Notes: generated from the letters alone by a model not told the origin. A stretch of 64,000 bases of DNA from Teretinema zuelzerae (GCF_021021555.1 NZ_JAINWA010000001.1:372001-436000); one strand, 5' to 3'. Counted from the stretch's first letter, positions 43,648 through 53,832 are shown. Numbers and translations are program-made.

Positions 43648-44933
43648 TGCTGACGATCGACGGCAATATCCAATACGAACTCGAAAAGATAGCACGGCAG
43701 ACAATGGAGGAAACGCAGGCCGAAGGGGTTATGCTCATCGCGGCGGAAGCGAGAACCGGCGAAATTCTGGCATACGTCAGCGAACCCTCGGCGAACCTGA
43801 ACGCCTTCGGCGCGAGCCTCCCGACGGAGCGTTTCGATCGTCCGGCTCTCTACGCCTACGAGCCGGGTTCGGTTTTCAAAATCTTTTCCATCGCAGCACT
43901 CATGGAACTGGGAGCGGCCGCGGATCAGGACATTTTCTTTTGCGACGGCGGCTATGAGCATGTCACCCCCAAAGGCGAACGGTTCACCATCGGATGCCTG
44001 GACAGGCACGGCTGGGTGAGCCCGCGAGACATCATCAGATTCTCCTGCAACGACGGAACCGCCCAGATCGCCGAAAAAGCGAAAAGCGCCGACTTCGAGG
44101 CTAAGCTCCGCGGCTTCGGCTTCGGATCAAAAACCAACATTCAGCTTCCCGGCGAAACAACCGGCATATTCAGCTCGAACAACAACTGGTCGCTCAGGTC
44201 CAAGCCGACCATCGCCATCGGCCAGGAAATATCGGTCTCCGCGCTTCAGATGGTTCAGGCAGCGACGGCGCTGGCGAACAAGGGAACGGTGCTCCGCTTG
44301 AGCCTGTTATCCCGCTTGTATACCCAGGACGGCGAGGCGGCGGCTTCGCACCGGACCGAATCGCTCGGCCGGGTGATCTCGCCGGAAACAGCCCGGCTCA
44401 TGCTCGATTATATGCAGACGACTTCCGAGTCCGGGACCGGAACCCGGGCTTCGGTAGGAGACGTTCCTATGGCTGTAAAAACCGGAACAGCGCAAATGCT
44501 GGCGGAATCCAAGGCCGGCTACAGCAAAACGGACTACATTTCCAGCTGCATGGGAATATTTCCGGTGGATAACCCTGAACTAATATTGTATCTGGCGATT
44601 TTGAAACCGGTAGGCGAAACGTACGGAGGCCGGATCGCGGCTCCGGTAATCTCAAAAGCGGCGAACGCCATCATCGATTACCGCGGAATGGGACGGGAAA
44701 CCGCTACGTCCGTGCGCCATTCAGGCCTTGTCCAGATTCCGAAAAACGCTCCGGTCGAGATTCGGGACATAGTCCCCGATATGACGGGAATTCCGAAACG
44801 GATGATAGCGCCCCTCCTTCAGCGGGAGGATCTTGAAGTCTGGATCACCGGAGACGGATACGTCGTCAGCCAAAGCCCGGAACCGGGAACGCCCGTTACG
44901 GAAGGAATGCGCATTGAACTGCACCTTGAATGA
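43647..44933 (+). CDS. Class B penicillin-binding protein, transpeptidase and PASTA part (frameshifted)
   Basis: 428 residues: transpeptidase domain with EPGSVFKIFSI (SxxK), RFSCNDG (SxN) and AVKTGTAQML (KTG), all intact, then a PASTA domain (VPDMTGIPKRMIAPLLQ ... SQSPEPGTPVTEG). Cross-links peptidoglycan during division or elongation. Without the upstream fragment it has no membrane anchor. In-frame sequence continues upstream of the ATG as GDFPSAQSEAYNV, which reads like the natural linker, supporting a single gene starting at 43069. Confidence 0.9.
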   Translation: MLTIDGNIQYELEKIARQTMEETQAEGVMLIAAEARTGEILAYVSEPSANLNAFGASLPTERFDRPALYAYEPGSVFKIFSIAALMELGAAADQDIFFCDGGYEHVTPKGERFTIGCLDRHGWVSPRDIIRFSCNDGTAQIAEKAKSADFEAKLRGFGFGSKTNIQLPGETTGIFSSNNNWSLRSKPTIAIGQEISVSALQMVQAATALANKGTVLRLSLLSRLYTQDGEAAASHRTESLGRVISPETARLMLDYMQTTSESGTGTRASVGDVPMAVKTGTAQMLAESKAGYSKTDYISSCMGIFPVDNPELILYLAILKPVGETYGGRIAAPVISKAANAIIDYRGMGRETATSVRHSGLVQIPKNAPVEIRDIVPDMTGIPKRMIAPLLQREDLEVWITGDGYVVSQSPEPGTPVTEGMRIELHLE

Positions 44934-46771
44934 CGACGGAGCCGATTCTATACTTTCTGAAAACTGCGCACTCCTCGCGAATCGATTCCCCGGCCTCGCG
45001 GCTCTGACGGGATTGGATTCTGACGAAGGAAGAGACTATCTTTCGAAGAAGATACCGGACGACTGGAAGCTGCTTGATACGCCTGCGGGCTGTCCGACCC
45101 TTTCGGCGAGCGGCGTCTATCTTCATTCACGGCATAATCCCCTGAGAGAAGCTGAGAAAACGCTCGCATCCGCCTCGGGCGGCCCGGAAGGTCTCTTATT
45201 CGCCGGCCTCGGACTCGGCTATCTCGCGGAAGCCTACGCTCGGGCGCATCCGGACGCGCGCATCGTCGTCGTGGAACCCGATATTTTCGTGTTGTTCCTG
45301 GCCTTGAAGGCAAGGCCGCTGGCTCATTTGCTCAACCACCAGCACCTGATGCTGGCGGTGGGACTGAGCCCTCAGGACGCCTACTCTCTTCTGGAAAAAA
45401 CTTCGGCTCTCGAACTGAAGGCAGTCGAAAACCCCGCCCTCATGAACCCGTCCCGGGCGTGGTTCGCGGAGTTCAAAGAGATTTCGCTGAGGAACTCGCG
45501 CAAAAACGAAATCAACCGGAATACGCTTAAAAAATTCGGAGATCTTTGGCTGAGGAACATGGTTCGCAATTTGAGGAATCTGCGCGACGCCGAAGGCATA
45601 GATTCCTTCAAGGACGTCTTCAGCGGGATGCCGGCTCTGCTCGTTGCGGCCGGGCCGAGTTTGGATTCAGTGCTTCCCCGTCTGCCGAGCCTCGCGCGCT
45701 CGTGCCTGGTGATCGCAGTCGATACGGCGCTGAGAGCCTGCCTGCGCGCAGGAGTAGAACCGGACTTCGTGCTTCTCGTCGATCCTCAGTATTGGAACTG
45801 GAGGCATTTCGACGGACTCAGCGCTCCCCGCTCCGTTCTGATTACGGAGAGCGCGGCCTGGCCCGCCGTATACCGATTCCCCTGCAGGTCGATACGTCTG
45901 TGCTCGTCCCTCTTTCCCCTGGGCATGTTTTTGGAAACGCGCACCGGCAGGAAAGGCAGTCTTGGAGCGGGAGGATCGGTCGCGACGACAGCCTTCGATT
46001 TCGCGCTTCATGCCGGGTGCTCGCCTGTATACACCGCGGGCCTCGATCTCGGATTTCCGGAACTGAAAACCCACTTCAAGGGAAGCATCTTCGAAGAGCG
46101 AACCCATGCCGACTCCCGGAGGTTCACCCCCGCCGAGACCGCGGGGATCGGAGCGCTCTACGGCGCGAATCCGTACCCGGCCCCGGACTACAAGGGCGGG
46201 ACAGTGCTCACCGATAAACGCTTGAGCCTGTATGCCTGGTGGTTCGAGAGCAAGCTCGCCGCCTGTCCGAATATCGCATGCAAAACGCTGACTCCGGAAG
46301 GGATGAAAATCCCGGGTTTTACAACCGCTCCGATCGACGAAGCGGCCGGCCTTCCGGACAGACGCGACGAAATCGATGTCATGCTCGACGCCTGTCTTGC
46401 CGACAATACAGACGGACTCAATGCCGAGACTTCAGACGAAAAAAAGCGAATCGCGCTTTTTGATGGCGCCGTGCAGGAGCTGCTCTGCGATCTCGAAGAC
46501 ATGAAAAGCCTTACCGAAAAGGGAATATCGCTGTGCCGGAAAACGATTCCGGCCGATCCTGCCGGTCTGCAAAAACTTCTTGCGGAGCTGGACGAACTCG
46601 ACCGGATCATAATCCAGCACCCGGTTAAGGAGGTCGCGGCCATGGTGCTTGAATCCTCGCCCCCCGGGAGACTGCGGAAAATTCGCTTGCGCTGGAGGAC
46701 ACGGCGGCCCTCTACCGCGCGATTCAGAGAGCGGTGGAAAAAAACATCCGGTATCTGCGCACTTTTTATTA
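44926..46771 (+). CDS. Maf/DUF115 motility-associated glycosyltransferase-like protein (frameshifted near the 3' end)
   Basis: About 615 residues when corrected. Seen: LLFAGLGLGYLAEAYARAHP, ALLVAAGPSLDSVLPRL, AVDTALRACLRAGVEPDFV and GAGGSVATTAFDFA, typical of the DUF115 family whose members add nonulosonic acids to flagellin. The start is uncertain; TTG 44926 overlapping the PBP stop is favoured. At CCCCCCGGG (46660-46668) the frame breaks: one added base gives ETAENSLALEDTAALYRAIQ... ending LRTFY and TAA at 46771, clearly the natural end. Uncorrected, the frame runs on through a terminator to 47025. Confidence 0.85.
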
Positions 46772-46814
46772 AAGATCGGAGCCGATCGGCCGATATTTTA
46801 ATTGGTGGTTGCAA

Positions 46815-46856
46815 AAACAAAACGGCGAACTCGATTGACGTCCAGTCGCCGTTTAA
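46815..46856 (-). terminator. Terminator for the minus-strand gene at 46923
   Basis: On the minus strand: AAACGGCGA ... TCGCCGTTT (9-bp stem, long loop) followed by TGTTTTTG. Confidence 0.65.
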
Positions 46857-46868
46857 CGCGGACCCGCG

Positions 46869-46900
46869 GACCGTATCAATAGCGATACGGTCTTTTTTTT
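46869..46900 (+). terminator. Terminator after the Maf gene
   Basis: GACCGTATC, loop AATAGC, GATACGGTC, then eight T. Confidence 0.92.
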
Positions 46901-46922
46901 CGTCTGCGAAGGTCGATCTTTC

Positions 46923-47741
46923 CTACTTCGACTCCCAGGCCCAGGCCTCGGCTTCCGAAAAAAGCTTTCCCAGAACCACGACGTGCATGGCCGTTTTTTC
47001 GCTTTCAAAATACGGCTTCCACTGAGCGCGCGAAAAACGCTGTAGTACGCGTTCTCGCCCGGAAGCCGCGGACGTCTGAAGGCGGGCCGATTCATTGTTT
47101 ATTTTTGCGGAAAGAAGCGAGCCGCATACGTACGAGGCGAGAAAAACAGGAAGAACTTCCTTTCCCGACACGCACAGCGGCTCGAGCAATTCCGCGGCTC
47201 CCGGGTAGTCTCCGGCAAGGCGGCGCGACAGGCCGGCGTACAAAGAGAGCCATTCCCGGTCATGCCGCGGCAGTTTTTCCGAGTCTCGACACAGGCTTTC
47301 GGCCCCTTCCCTATCTTTCGCCAGCAGTGCGGCTGTAACGAAACGCACTCGCAATGCATTGTATATGCGTGGTTTTTGCTGTTCAACGAGGGTTCTGAGC
47401 TTCGCGACGGTGTTGAAATCCCCGAGCAGCACCAGAGAATCGCACAACAGAGAGGCTGTTCCGAATCCGATTCTGTTGCGTTTGAACACTTCGTTCTCCA
47501 AATGCTGAGCCAGTGCGGGCCAATCTTCCCGTTCCAGCGAATACAGGGTTTTGCGGTTTCTCAGAAACAATGCGTTGACGGCCGCGGAGACGGAAAAGAA
47601 GAGGGGAAAGAAAAACCAGTTCTGTTTCCAGAACGCCCCGAGATACGATCCGTCCATAACAAAAAGCGGTAGAAAAAAAATAGTTAAAAATGAAAGAAAA
47701 AAGACGATATTAAAGATAACCAGCAGAAGCTTGAATTTCAT
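46923..47741 (-). CDS. Membrane-anchored hypothetical protein, helical-repeat domain
   Basis: 272 residues. Two N-terminal membrane helices (about 5-27 and 42-58) followed by a ~210-residue helical domain resembling TPR-type repeats (DREGAESLCRDSEKLPRHD, RLAGDYPGAAELLEPL). No family recognised. It faces the divergent HD-GYP gene with 49 bases between. Confidence 0.8.
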   Translation of the reverse strand: MKFKLLLVIFNIVFFLSFLTIFFLPLFVMDGSYLGAFWKQNWFFFPLFFSVSAAVNALFLRNRKTLYSLEREDWPALAQHLENEVFKRNRIGFGTASLLCDSLVLLGDFNTVAKLRTLVEQQKPRIYNALRVRFVTAALLAKDREGAESLCRDSEKLPRHDREWLSLYAGLSRRLAGDYPGAAELLEPLCVSGKEVLPVFLASYVCGSLLSAKINNESARLQTSAASGRERVLQRFSRAQWKPYFESEKTAMHVVVLGKLFSEAEAWAWESK

Positions 47742-47790
47742 GAAAAAACTCCCAGAAGTGGGTATGATTGTACAACAGGGGAAGCGATAA

Positions 47791-48978
47791 GTGAATACAT
47801 TTAATGTAGTAGAACTGGAAGACGGCTATTTTTTTACCGACGACGTTTTCCTCGACAAAAAATTTCTCCTGACCACTCCCGGAGTTCCTGTTTCCGCGGA
47901 ATTCAAGCGCGCGCTCAAGGATTGGGAGTTTATTAAAGTTTTCTCCGAAGGAATCCCTTCGGAACACCCCGTACTTCGTTCGGCTTCGGAATCAAAAGCC
48001 CCGGGGAAAACCGACGCGGCAGAAAAAAAAGAATCAGAAGAAACGAAGGAAGAAGAGAACCAGAGCGATGATTCCATTTTCGCCCGGGTTGTAAAATCCT
48101 ACGACGAATACCAGGAATTCATCGCCCAGATATATACCCGATACGCCACGAAAAAAGAGCTTCCCCTGCAGGCGATTTCCGACAAGGTGAAGGAAATTTG
48201 CGAATTTATACGGGACAACCGCAGGTACGTACTGAGAATTCAACCCTCGGCCGAATCCCGGGACAAGAACTATCTCGTCGTCCACTCGATGCGTTCCACC
48301 GTATTCGCGATAGTCATCGGGCTCCAGCTGAAATTCCCCATACACAAGCTCATAGAACTCGGCGTTTCCTGCATCCTTCACGAAATCGGAATGATACGCC
48401 TTCCGCCGCAGCTCTACATGGGAAACAAGGTGCTCACTCCGGTGGAGAAAAACGCGATCTTCACCCATCCGGTCATTTCGTACAATATTCTCAGGGAATT
48501 CTCGTTTCCGCTGAATATCTGCCTCGGAGTCCTGGAACACCATGAACGGGAAAACGGCGAAGGCTATCCCCGTAAGCTGTCGAAAGAGAAAATATCGCTG
48601 TACGCCAAGATTATTGCGGTAGCCTGCTCGTATGAAGCCGTCACCGCGCCCCGCCCGTACAAGGAAGCGAGGGACGCCTACACCGGCATCATCGACATCA
48701 TGAAAAACCAGGGAAAGCAATACGATGAAACCATCATCAGAGCGCTCTTATTTTCGATATCGCTCTTTCCGATCGGATTATACGTGCTTCTCTCGAATAA
48801 TAAAATCGGACAGGTAGTCGATGTGAATCCGGAAAACCCCAAATATCCCGTCGTGGAAATTCTGGGAGAAACAAAGCCGGACGGCAGCCGGAAAATCGTG
48901 GAAACGAGCGAATACGGACTCACTATCTCCCGTCCTCTTACAAAGGAAGAAGGCGCAAAGCTCATTAAAAAGGACTGA
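47791..48978 (+). CDS. Divergent HD-GYP-like protein
   Basis: 395 residues. An N-terminal ~60-residue domain, an acidic Lys/Glu linker (~65-90) and an HD-GYP fold. The key pair is changed: LHEIGMIRLPP has HE where active enzymes have HD. The VAD motif is VAC, while HHERENGEGYP is kept. Catalysis is therefore doubtful; it may bind c-di-GMP as an effector. The C-terminal ~80 residues resemble the HD-GYP protein at 5149. Start is GTG 47791 with GGGGAAG upstream. Confidence 0.88.
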   Translation: MNTFNVVELEDGYFFTDDVFLDKKFLLTTPGVPVSAEFKRALKDWEFIKVFSEGIPSEHPVLRSASESKAPGKTDAAEKKESEETKEEENQSDDSIFARVVKSYDEYQEFIAQIYTRYATKKELPLQAISDKVKEICEFIRDNRRYVLRIQPSAESRDKNYLVVHSMRSTVFAIVIGLQLKFPIHKLIELGVSCILHEIGMIRLPPQLYMGNKVLTPVEKNAIFTHPVISYNILREFSFPLNICLGVLEHHERENGEGYPRKLSKEKISLYAKIIAVACSYEAVTAPRPYKEARDAYTGIIDIMKNQGKQYDETIIRALLFSISLFPIGLYVLLSNNKIGQVVDVNPENPKYPVVEILGETKPDGSRKIVETSEYGLTISRPLTKEEGAKLIKKD

Positions 48979-48991
48979 GCGTCAATCCGAA

Positions 48992-50734
48992 TCAGAAGAG
49001 CGTGACTTCCCCGGACTCGAAAATTCCCAAATCGCTTTGCTCGACTTCGAAGCCGCCGATTTCGCCCGCGGCTTGCTTGTGCGAGGTTATGGTGAAACGG
49101 GTTACCAGATCGCGCAATCTCGAATCATGTATTTGCCATGAGCTGATGCCCTTCTGGGAGAATATCGCGTTTCTGGTCGCGTGGAGCTCGATGGAGACGG
49201 CCTTCAATGCGGAAGAAGCGTTCTTGAAGGAATCTTTCGTGCCCCGGAACGTCGCGAAAAGCGACTCGATCTCTGCGCAGAGCGACTGGAAGGAATCGGG
49301 AAACACGCGCAGATCCATCACGGAGGAGGCCAGAGACCCCTGGCTATCCTTCATTCGGTGGAAAAACTCCGTGCGTTCCTGCTTGATGCGTTCCAGTTCC
49401 GTTTGATCTGCGGCGGCTGTCGTTCCGAACTCCCGGGTGACTTCCTCGATCTCGGCGATGAAGGCTTCCAGCTCGTTTCTGGTTTCCTGCACTCGGATAT
49501 CGGCCTTCATGATGAGGTCGCTCATATAATCGACGGTGTCCTTCACGGCGCTGATAGCGGGATTCTTGGCGACTTCGATCTGCTGGGTGATGCGCACGTG
49601 CTGAAGTCGGGAGATGATCGGGCGTATCGTATCGAAGAGAGTCCGCAGGTGCTTGACCTCGGATAAGATAAAGGCCGAATCGCGCACCATCGCTTTCTGG
49701 CCGCGCTGATACAGCGATATCTGTCCGATGTAATCGGAAAAGCCCGAGGTCATGCGGTCCAGAAGAACTGGCAGGGACTTTCCGGAAGAGCCGTGAGGAT
49801 CCAGATAGCGCGACAGGAAGGATTTCCGAAGGGCCTCGACCGAGGTGAGAATCTTGTGAACCGCGTCCCAATTAGCGGAAAAAATGGCGAGCGAGGCGTC
49901 GAGGTTTTTTTGCACGTCGTCGGCTATGCGGAGGCAGATTTCGATTAGTTCGATGTTCAGGGTGAGACAGTCGAGGGCATCCTCATCGGTTCCCGACGCC
50001 GAGTGAGCGCTCATCTCCGCCAGGGCGAGGAGAATCTGGTCGATCGACTGCCGGATGATATCCTGGAGCTGGATGCCGGACATCGCTTCATGGATGGGAG
50101 ACTGGACCCGAGACGCCTCCGAGGACATCCGGTCCAGATCCGACTGAGCCTGGCCCAGAGACTCCTGCAGTTCGGGAACCGTATCAAGCGACCGCGTGCG
50201 GGAAGCTTCGGATGAGCCTGAAAGAAGGGCTTTCACGGAATTCTTGAACGCGATGTTTTTCTCGATGAGCCGTTGCTCGTCGAGCAGGAGCTCGTTGGAG
50301 AGGGAAATCATCCTGGCCGAAAGTTTTTTCAAATTTTCCGTGATGCAGGAAAACGCCCTTCCTTTCTCGCCTGACTTTATGGAAATGACCATCGCGTTGA
50401 GGGAAATGATTTCAAGTTCTTCCGAATCCGCGCGTATCTGGGCGACCCGTTCGTTTATAGCGTCAAGAGACGCCATTTTCTCTCCAAGCACGGTGAACAG
50501 ATCCATATTGCGCGTATTCCAGCCGGAGAAGAATTCGGCCCCTCCGTCGGAATAGGCGGAAAAGCCCCGGTCAAGATCGTTCAGGAACGCTTTCAATCCG
50601 GGAAGAGAAGAGGATCCGGAGTTCTTGGTCACGGATAATAAACCGGGAAAGCTTTCGCCCAGTTTGGCATATATGCCCTCCGTAGCCTCGGAACAGTTCC
50701 GTATGGTATCCCGAATCGAATCAATCTTAATCAC
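48992..50734 (-). CDS. Soluble chemoreceptor-like coiled-coil protein
   Basis: 580 residues, no membrane helix or signal peptide. Residues ~85-140 carry a methyl-accepting-type hairpin tip (SEELEIISLNAMVISIKSGE, then KGRAFSCITENLKKLS), followed by long coiled coils and an IQLQDIIRQSIDQIL stretch like those after chemoreceptor tips. A second helical half ends with a ~50-residue domain. The tip departs from the chemoreceptor consensus, so CheA/CheW binding is uncertain. Its start overlaps the stop of the propeller-GGDEF gene (ATGA), suggesting a joint signalling role. Confidence 0.82.
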   Translation of the reverse strand: MIKIDSIRDTIRNCSEATEGIYAKLGESFPGLLSVTKNSGSSSLPGLKAFLNDLDRGFSAYSDGGAEFFSGWNTRNMDLFTVLGEKMASLDAINERVAQIRADSEELEIISLNAMVISIKSGEKGRAFSCITENLKKLSARMISLSNELLLDEQRLIEKNIAFKNSVKALLSGSSEASRTRSLDTVPELQESLGQAQSDLDRMSSEASRVQSPIHEAMSGIQLQDIIRQSIDQILLALAEMSAHSASGTDEDALDCLTLNIELIEICLRIADDVQKNLDASLAIFSANWDAVHKILTSVEALRKSFLSRYLDPHGSSGKSLPVLLDRMTSGFSDYIGQISLYQRGQKAMVRDSAFILSEVKHLRTLFDTIRPIISRLQHVRITQQIEVAKNPAISAVKDTVDYMSDLIMKADIRVQETRNELEAFIAEIEEVTREFGTTAAADQTELERIKQERTEFFHRMKDSQGSLASSVMDLRVFPDSFQSLCAEIESLFATFRGTKDSFKNASSALKAVSIELHATRNAIFSQKGISSWQIHDSRLRDLVTRFTITSHKQAAGEIGGFEVEQSDLGIFESGEVTLF

Positions 50735-53700
50735 GCTTGCCCTCCGAGACTCATTGGCTGTTGAACTGCGCCCGCGGAACCGAAAACGGTTATGCGGTTT
50801 CTGCCGTTGCGCTTAGACTCGTACAATGCCTGATCCGCGTTTCGTACATAGTCGACGAACGACTCGCCGGCTTGAGGAATAGACGCGAACATGCCCACGC
50901 TGACCGTCAAAAAACCGGTTTCATAGACGCCGAAGGAAATACGCTTTTCAGATACGGCGCTCATGATCCTGTCGCACACGATCCGGGCGTTTTCCCGGTC
51001 CGTATCGGGCAGAACCACGACGAATTCCTCGCCCCCATAGCGGGCCGCTACGTCCGAAACCCTGAAAAGAGAGGCGGTTACCGCCGCGGCGACTGCGCAC
51101 AGAGCAGAATCTCCCGCCTGATGTCCATATGTATCATTATAAAGTTTGAAGCAATCAATATCAATCATCAAAACGGAAAGATACGTCTTTCCCCGCAGGG
51201 CCGCGGCCCATTCCCTGTTGATCGAGTACTCGAAATACCGCCGATTGGCGATGCCGGTAAGAGGATCGCGGAAAGACAGCAGCTCCAGCTCGTCGTTGCG
51301 GTCCTTCAGGCTGAGCGCTGTTTCTTCGAGCTCTCCCACTTTTCGCTTAAGCGCGACGTAGGATCTGACCCGGTAAATAATAAAAAACAGGCCGATCAGC
51401 AGCAGGAGATATACCAGAAGAAAGTACCAGCGTAAAAACAAGGGCGCCTGGATTTGAAACGAAAACGTTCCAGATTCATGCATTTCAGGCGCGGCCGCGG
51501 GTTCGGCTTCCTGAAGATCGGCGGGCCCGCCCGGACGGGCGCGAAAGGTATACCGCCCCGGAGACAGATTCGTATATACCGCGAATCGCCGTTCGCCGGA
51601 GAACTGCCAGGACTCGTCGTATCCTTCCAGCATGTACGAATACGCATGGCGCGAAAGGGGAGAAAAGTCGAGGGCTGTATAGTAAAAAGAGATGTTTCTC
51701 TCGTCGGAGGAGAAAACCACCTCCTCCCGATTACCCGGAGTGAGCGGTCGGCGAATATTATTCACCGTCAGGGAAACCAGCGATACGCTCGGCTGCCGCG
51801 CGGAAGCAATCTGCAGATCTTCCGGCCTGCAATACACGATGCCGGAAGGGGTGCCGAAATACACGTAGCCGGCTGCCGTCGCGCCGGAAACGGTGTTGAA
51901 TTGTTGGCTGAGAAGACCGTCGGAGGTTTTATACGTGGCAAAGGTCTTTTGCCTTTTATCGAAATGAACCAGGCCGTTTTGGGTCGCAATCCATAAAAAA
52001 CCTTCGATAGAGGGGCTCACCCCCACGACCGTATCCGAAGGCAACCCGTCGCGCGAGATGAAATAGGAAAAAGAATTCAACTCGGGATCGAAAACAGAAA
52101 CGCCCCCGCTCCGCGTTCCGAACCAGAGAATCCCGGATTCGTCCTCGTAAATCGAATACACGGTATTGCCGCTGATGCCCGCGGGGTTTGAACGATCGTA
52201 TCGATAGTTCCTGAAACGGGGACGCCCGGTTCCTGTGCGGGGGATATCGTCGAGCCGATTCAAGCCCCGGTTCGTGCCGATCCACATGCGGCCCGCCGAA
52301 TCCTGATGCATACAGTAGACCAGATTATCGCTGAGCGAAGCATGATCAGACGGATCGTTCATATACATCGACAGCAGTCCGGTGGAGGGATCATAGCGCG
52401 TGATGCCGCGGTCGTAGCTGCCGATCCACAGAGAGCCGTCGGAAGATTCTCCGATCGTCGAAACAGTGAGTCCCTGAGCCCCGGAAAGAGTATCGTTATA
52501 CCATGACACGGGCGCCGAAACGCCGGTTTGCTCGTCATAGGCGAATAAACCCTTGTCTGTTCCCAGATACAGGGTATTTCGCGAATCTCGGTAGAGAGCG
52601 TACACGGTGTTGGAGGGAAGAGAGGAGGGATTTCGGGGATCGTGAACAAGACGGCGGAGTTCCCCTGATTCAGGGAAATACCGGGTCAGACCCCTGTTTA
52701 CGACGGAAATCCACAAAGATCCGTCCGGATTTTCGAGGATCGCGTTTACCTTGCCGGAGGGAAGACCGTGTTTTCCTTCCGGATCGGCGATTATCGCAGA
52801 AAACCATGCCCGGGTAGGATCATGGACGTTGAGCCCGCCTCCGTTCGTTCCCAGCCAGAGAATTCCGGTGCGGTCCACGAACAGGGAATACACGATGTCG
52901 CTCGTGAGACGCTGCCCGTAGGCGGAATCCTGCCGATAGGAACGCACCGCGCCGGTAGCGGTATCGAGGGCCTGCAGCCCTCCGCCCCAGGTTCCGACCA
53001 GAATCAAACCGTCTTGAAACCGGGTTTCCATGCAGTAGCCGCGATTATCCTCAAGGGGAAACAGCTTCCATTCCCCGGTTTCCGGATGTACGCGCACGAG
53101 CCCTGCATCCCATTTCAGAATCCACCAGAATCCGTTCGCGTCCATGCGCAGTCCGTACACGATGCCCGAACGGGCGGGATTATCGGCTGTAAGCTGGGGC
53201 GGTATGCCGAAGGAATCAGAAGCCGGGTCCCAGACATACAGGCCGTCGTAGGTCGAAGCGTATATGGCGCCCTCGGGAGATTCCCACAGGTCGCGGATAG
53301 TGTTGTTCGCAATCGTCCGGCCGTCGCGATTCTCCGACCGGTACGAAACGAACGAGGGCGAGCCCGGGTTCAGGCATGCCAGGCCGTCGAGGGTACCAGC
53401 CCACAGCCGGTCGGAAGAATCTATCAACAGGGATGCGACCACGTCGTTTCCGACATGATAATTGCGGAATCGGCCGGTTTCAGGATCGAAACGGTCGAGG
53501 CCGGAATAGGTTCCGATCCATACGGAATCGTCGCGGCCGATGCGTATGGTTTGAATCAAATTCGATGAAAGAGTGTTATCCGAAAAGGGAACGGAGGGAT
53601 ACAAGGTATACTCTATGCCGTCGTAGCGGATAAGGCCGCCCTGGCTGCCGAACCACAGAAAGCCGTGGGAATCCTGAGCGATCGATGAAATCGATTGCGA

Positions 53701-53832
53701 AGGCAGTGCGTCCGATATGCCGAAAAAACGAAACGGCTGAGATCCGCACAGGGCATCGAACAACAGGAACGTTGACAGAAGAAAAACGAACAATAAACGC
53801 CGCGGGAAAGGCATACTGAAATCATACGCCAT
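50731..53832 (-). CDS. Two-component-type propeller sensor with GGDEF output
   Basis: About 1033 residues. Signal peptide (~7-30), a 14-bladed-type series of regulator-propeller repeats (IAQDSHGFLWFGSQGGLIRY, then many LWIGT/GLxRFDP copies, to ~residue 680), a Y_Y_Y domain, one membrane helix (YFLLVYLLLLIGLFFIIY), a short coiled coil and a GGDEF domain with DPLTGIANRR and RYGGEEF. The inhibitory site RVSD precedes GGEEF. It should sense an extracytoplasmic ligand, perhaps a glycan fragment, and make c-di-GMP. ATG 53832 is chosen; TACAAT ends ten bases before it. Confidence 0.92.
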   Translation of the reverse strand: MAYDFSMPFPRRLLFVFLLSTFLLFDALCGSQPFRFFGISDALPSQSISSIAQDSHGFLWFGSQGGLIRYDGIEYTLYPSVPFSDNTLSSNLIQTIRIGRDDSVWIGTYSGLDRFDPETGRFRNYHVGNDVVASLLIDSSDRLWAGTLDGLACLNPGSPSFVSYRSENRDGRTIANNTIRDLWESPEGAIYASTYDGLYVWDPASDSFGIPPQLTADNPARSGIVYGLRMDANGFWWILKWDAGLVRVHPETGEWKLFPLEDNRGYCMETRFQDGLILVGTWGGGLQALDTATGAVRSYRQDSAYGQRLTSDIVYSLFVDRTGILWLGTNGGGLNVHDPTRAWFSAIIADPEGKHGLPSGKVNAILENPDGSLWISVVNRGLTRYFPESGELRRLVHDPRNPSSLPSNTVYALYRDSRNTLYLGTDKGLFAYDEQTGVSAPVSWYNDTLSGAQGLTVSTIGESSDGSLWIGSYDRGITRYDPSTGLLSMYMNDPSDHASLSDNLVYCMHQDSAGRMWIGTNRGLNRLDDIPRTGTGRPRFRNYRYDRSNPAGISGNTVYSIYEDESGILWFGTRSGGVSVFDPELNSFSYFISRDGLPSDTVVGVSPSIEGFLWIATQNGLVHFDKRQKTFATYKTSDGLLSQQFNTVSGATAAGYVYFGTPSGIVYCRPEDLQIASARQPSVSLVSLTVNNIRRPLTPGNREEVVFSSDERNISFYYTALDFSPLSRHAYSYMLEGYDESWQFSGERRFAVYTNLSPGRYTFRARPGGPADLQEAEPAAAPEMHESGTFSFQIQAPLFLRWYFLLVYLLLLIGLFFIIYRVRSYVALKRKVGELEETALSLKDRNDELELLSFRDPLTGIANRRYFEYSINREWAAALRGKTYLSVLMIDIDCFKLYNDTYGHQAGDSALCAVAAAVTASLFRVSDVAARYGGEEFVVVLPDTDRENARIVCDRIMSAVSEKRISFGVYETGFLTVSVGMFASIPQAGESFVDYVRNADQALYESKRNGRNRITVFGSAGAVQQPMSLGGQA

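Noticed and set aside
43571-43957. Third-frame ORF across the PBP break point
   Set aside because: Arg-rich shadow without similarity to PBPs; it does not bridge the two real fragments.
43601-46668. Programmed ribosomal frameshifting at the two CCCCCCGGG sites
   Set aside because: Not excluded, but no downstream pseudoknot or X-XXY-YYZ heptamer is evident; a missing base is simpler.
46772-47025. Long C-terminal extension of the Maf protein as read without correction
   Set aside because: It runs through two terminators and into the opposite gene, and the family-like end appears in another frame.
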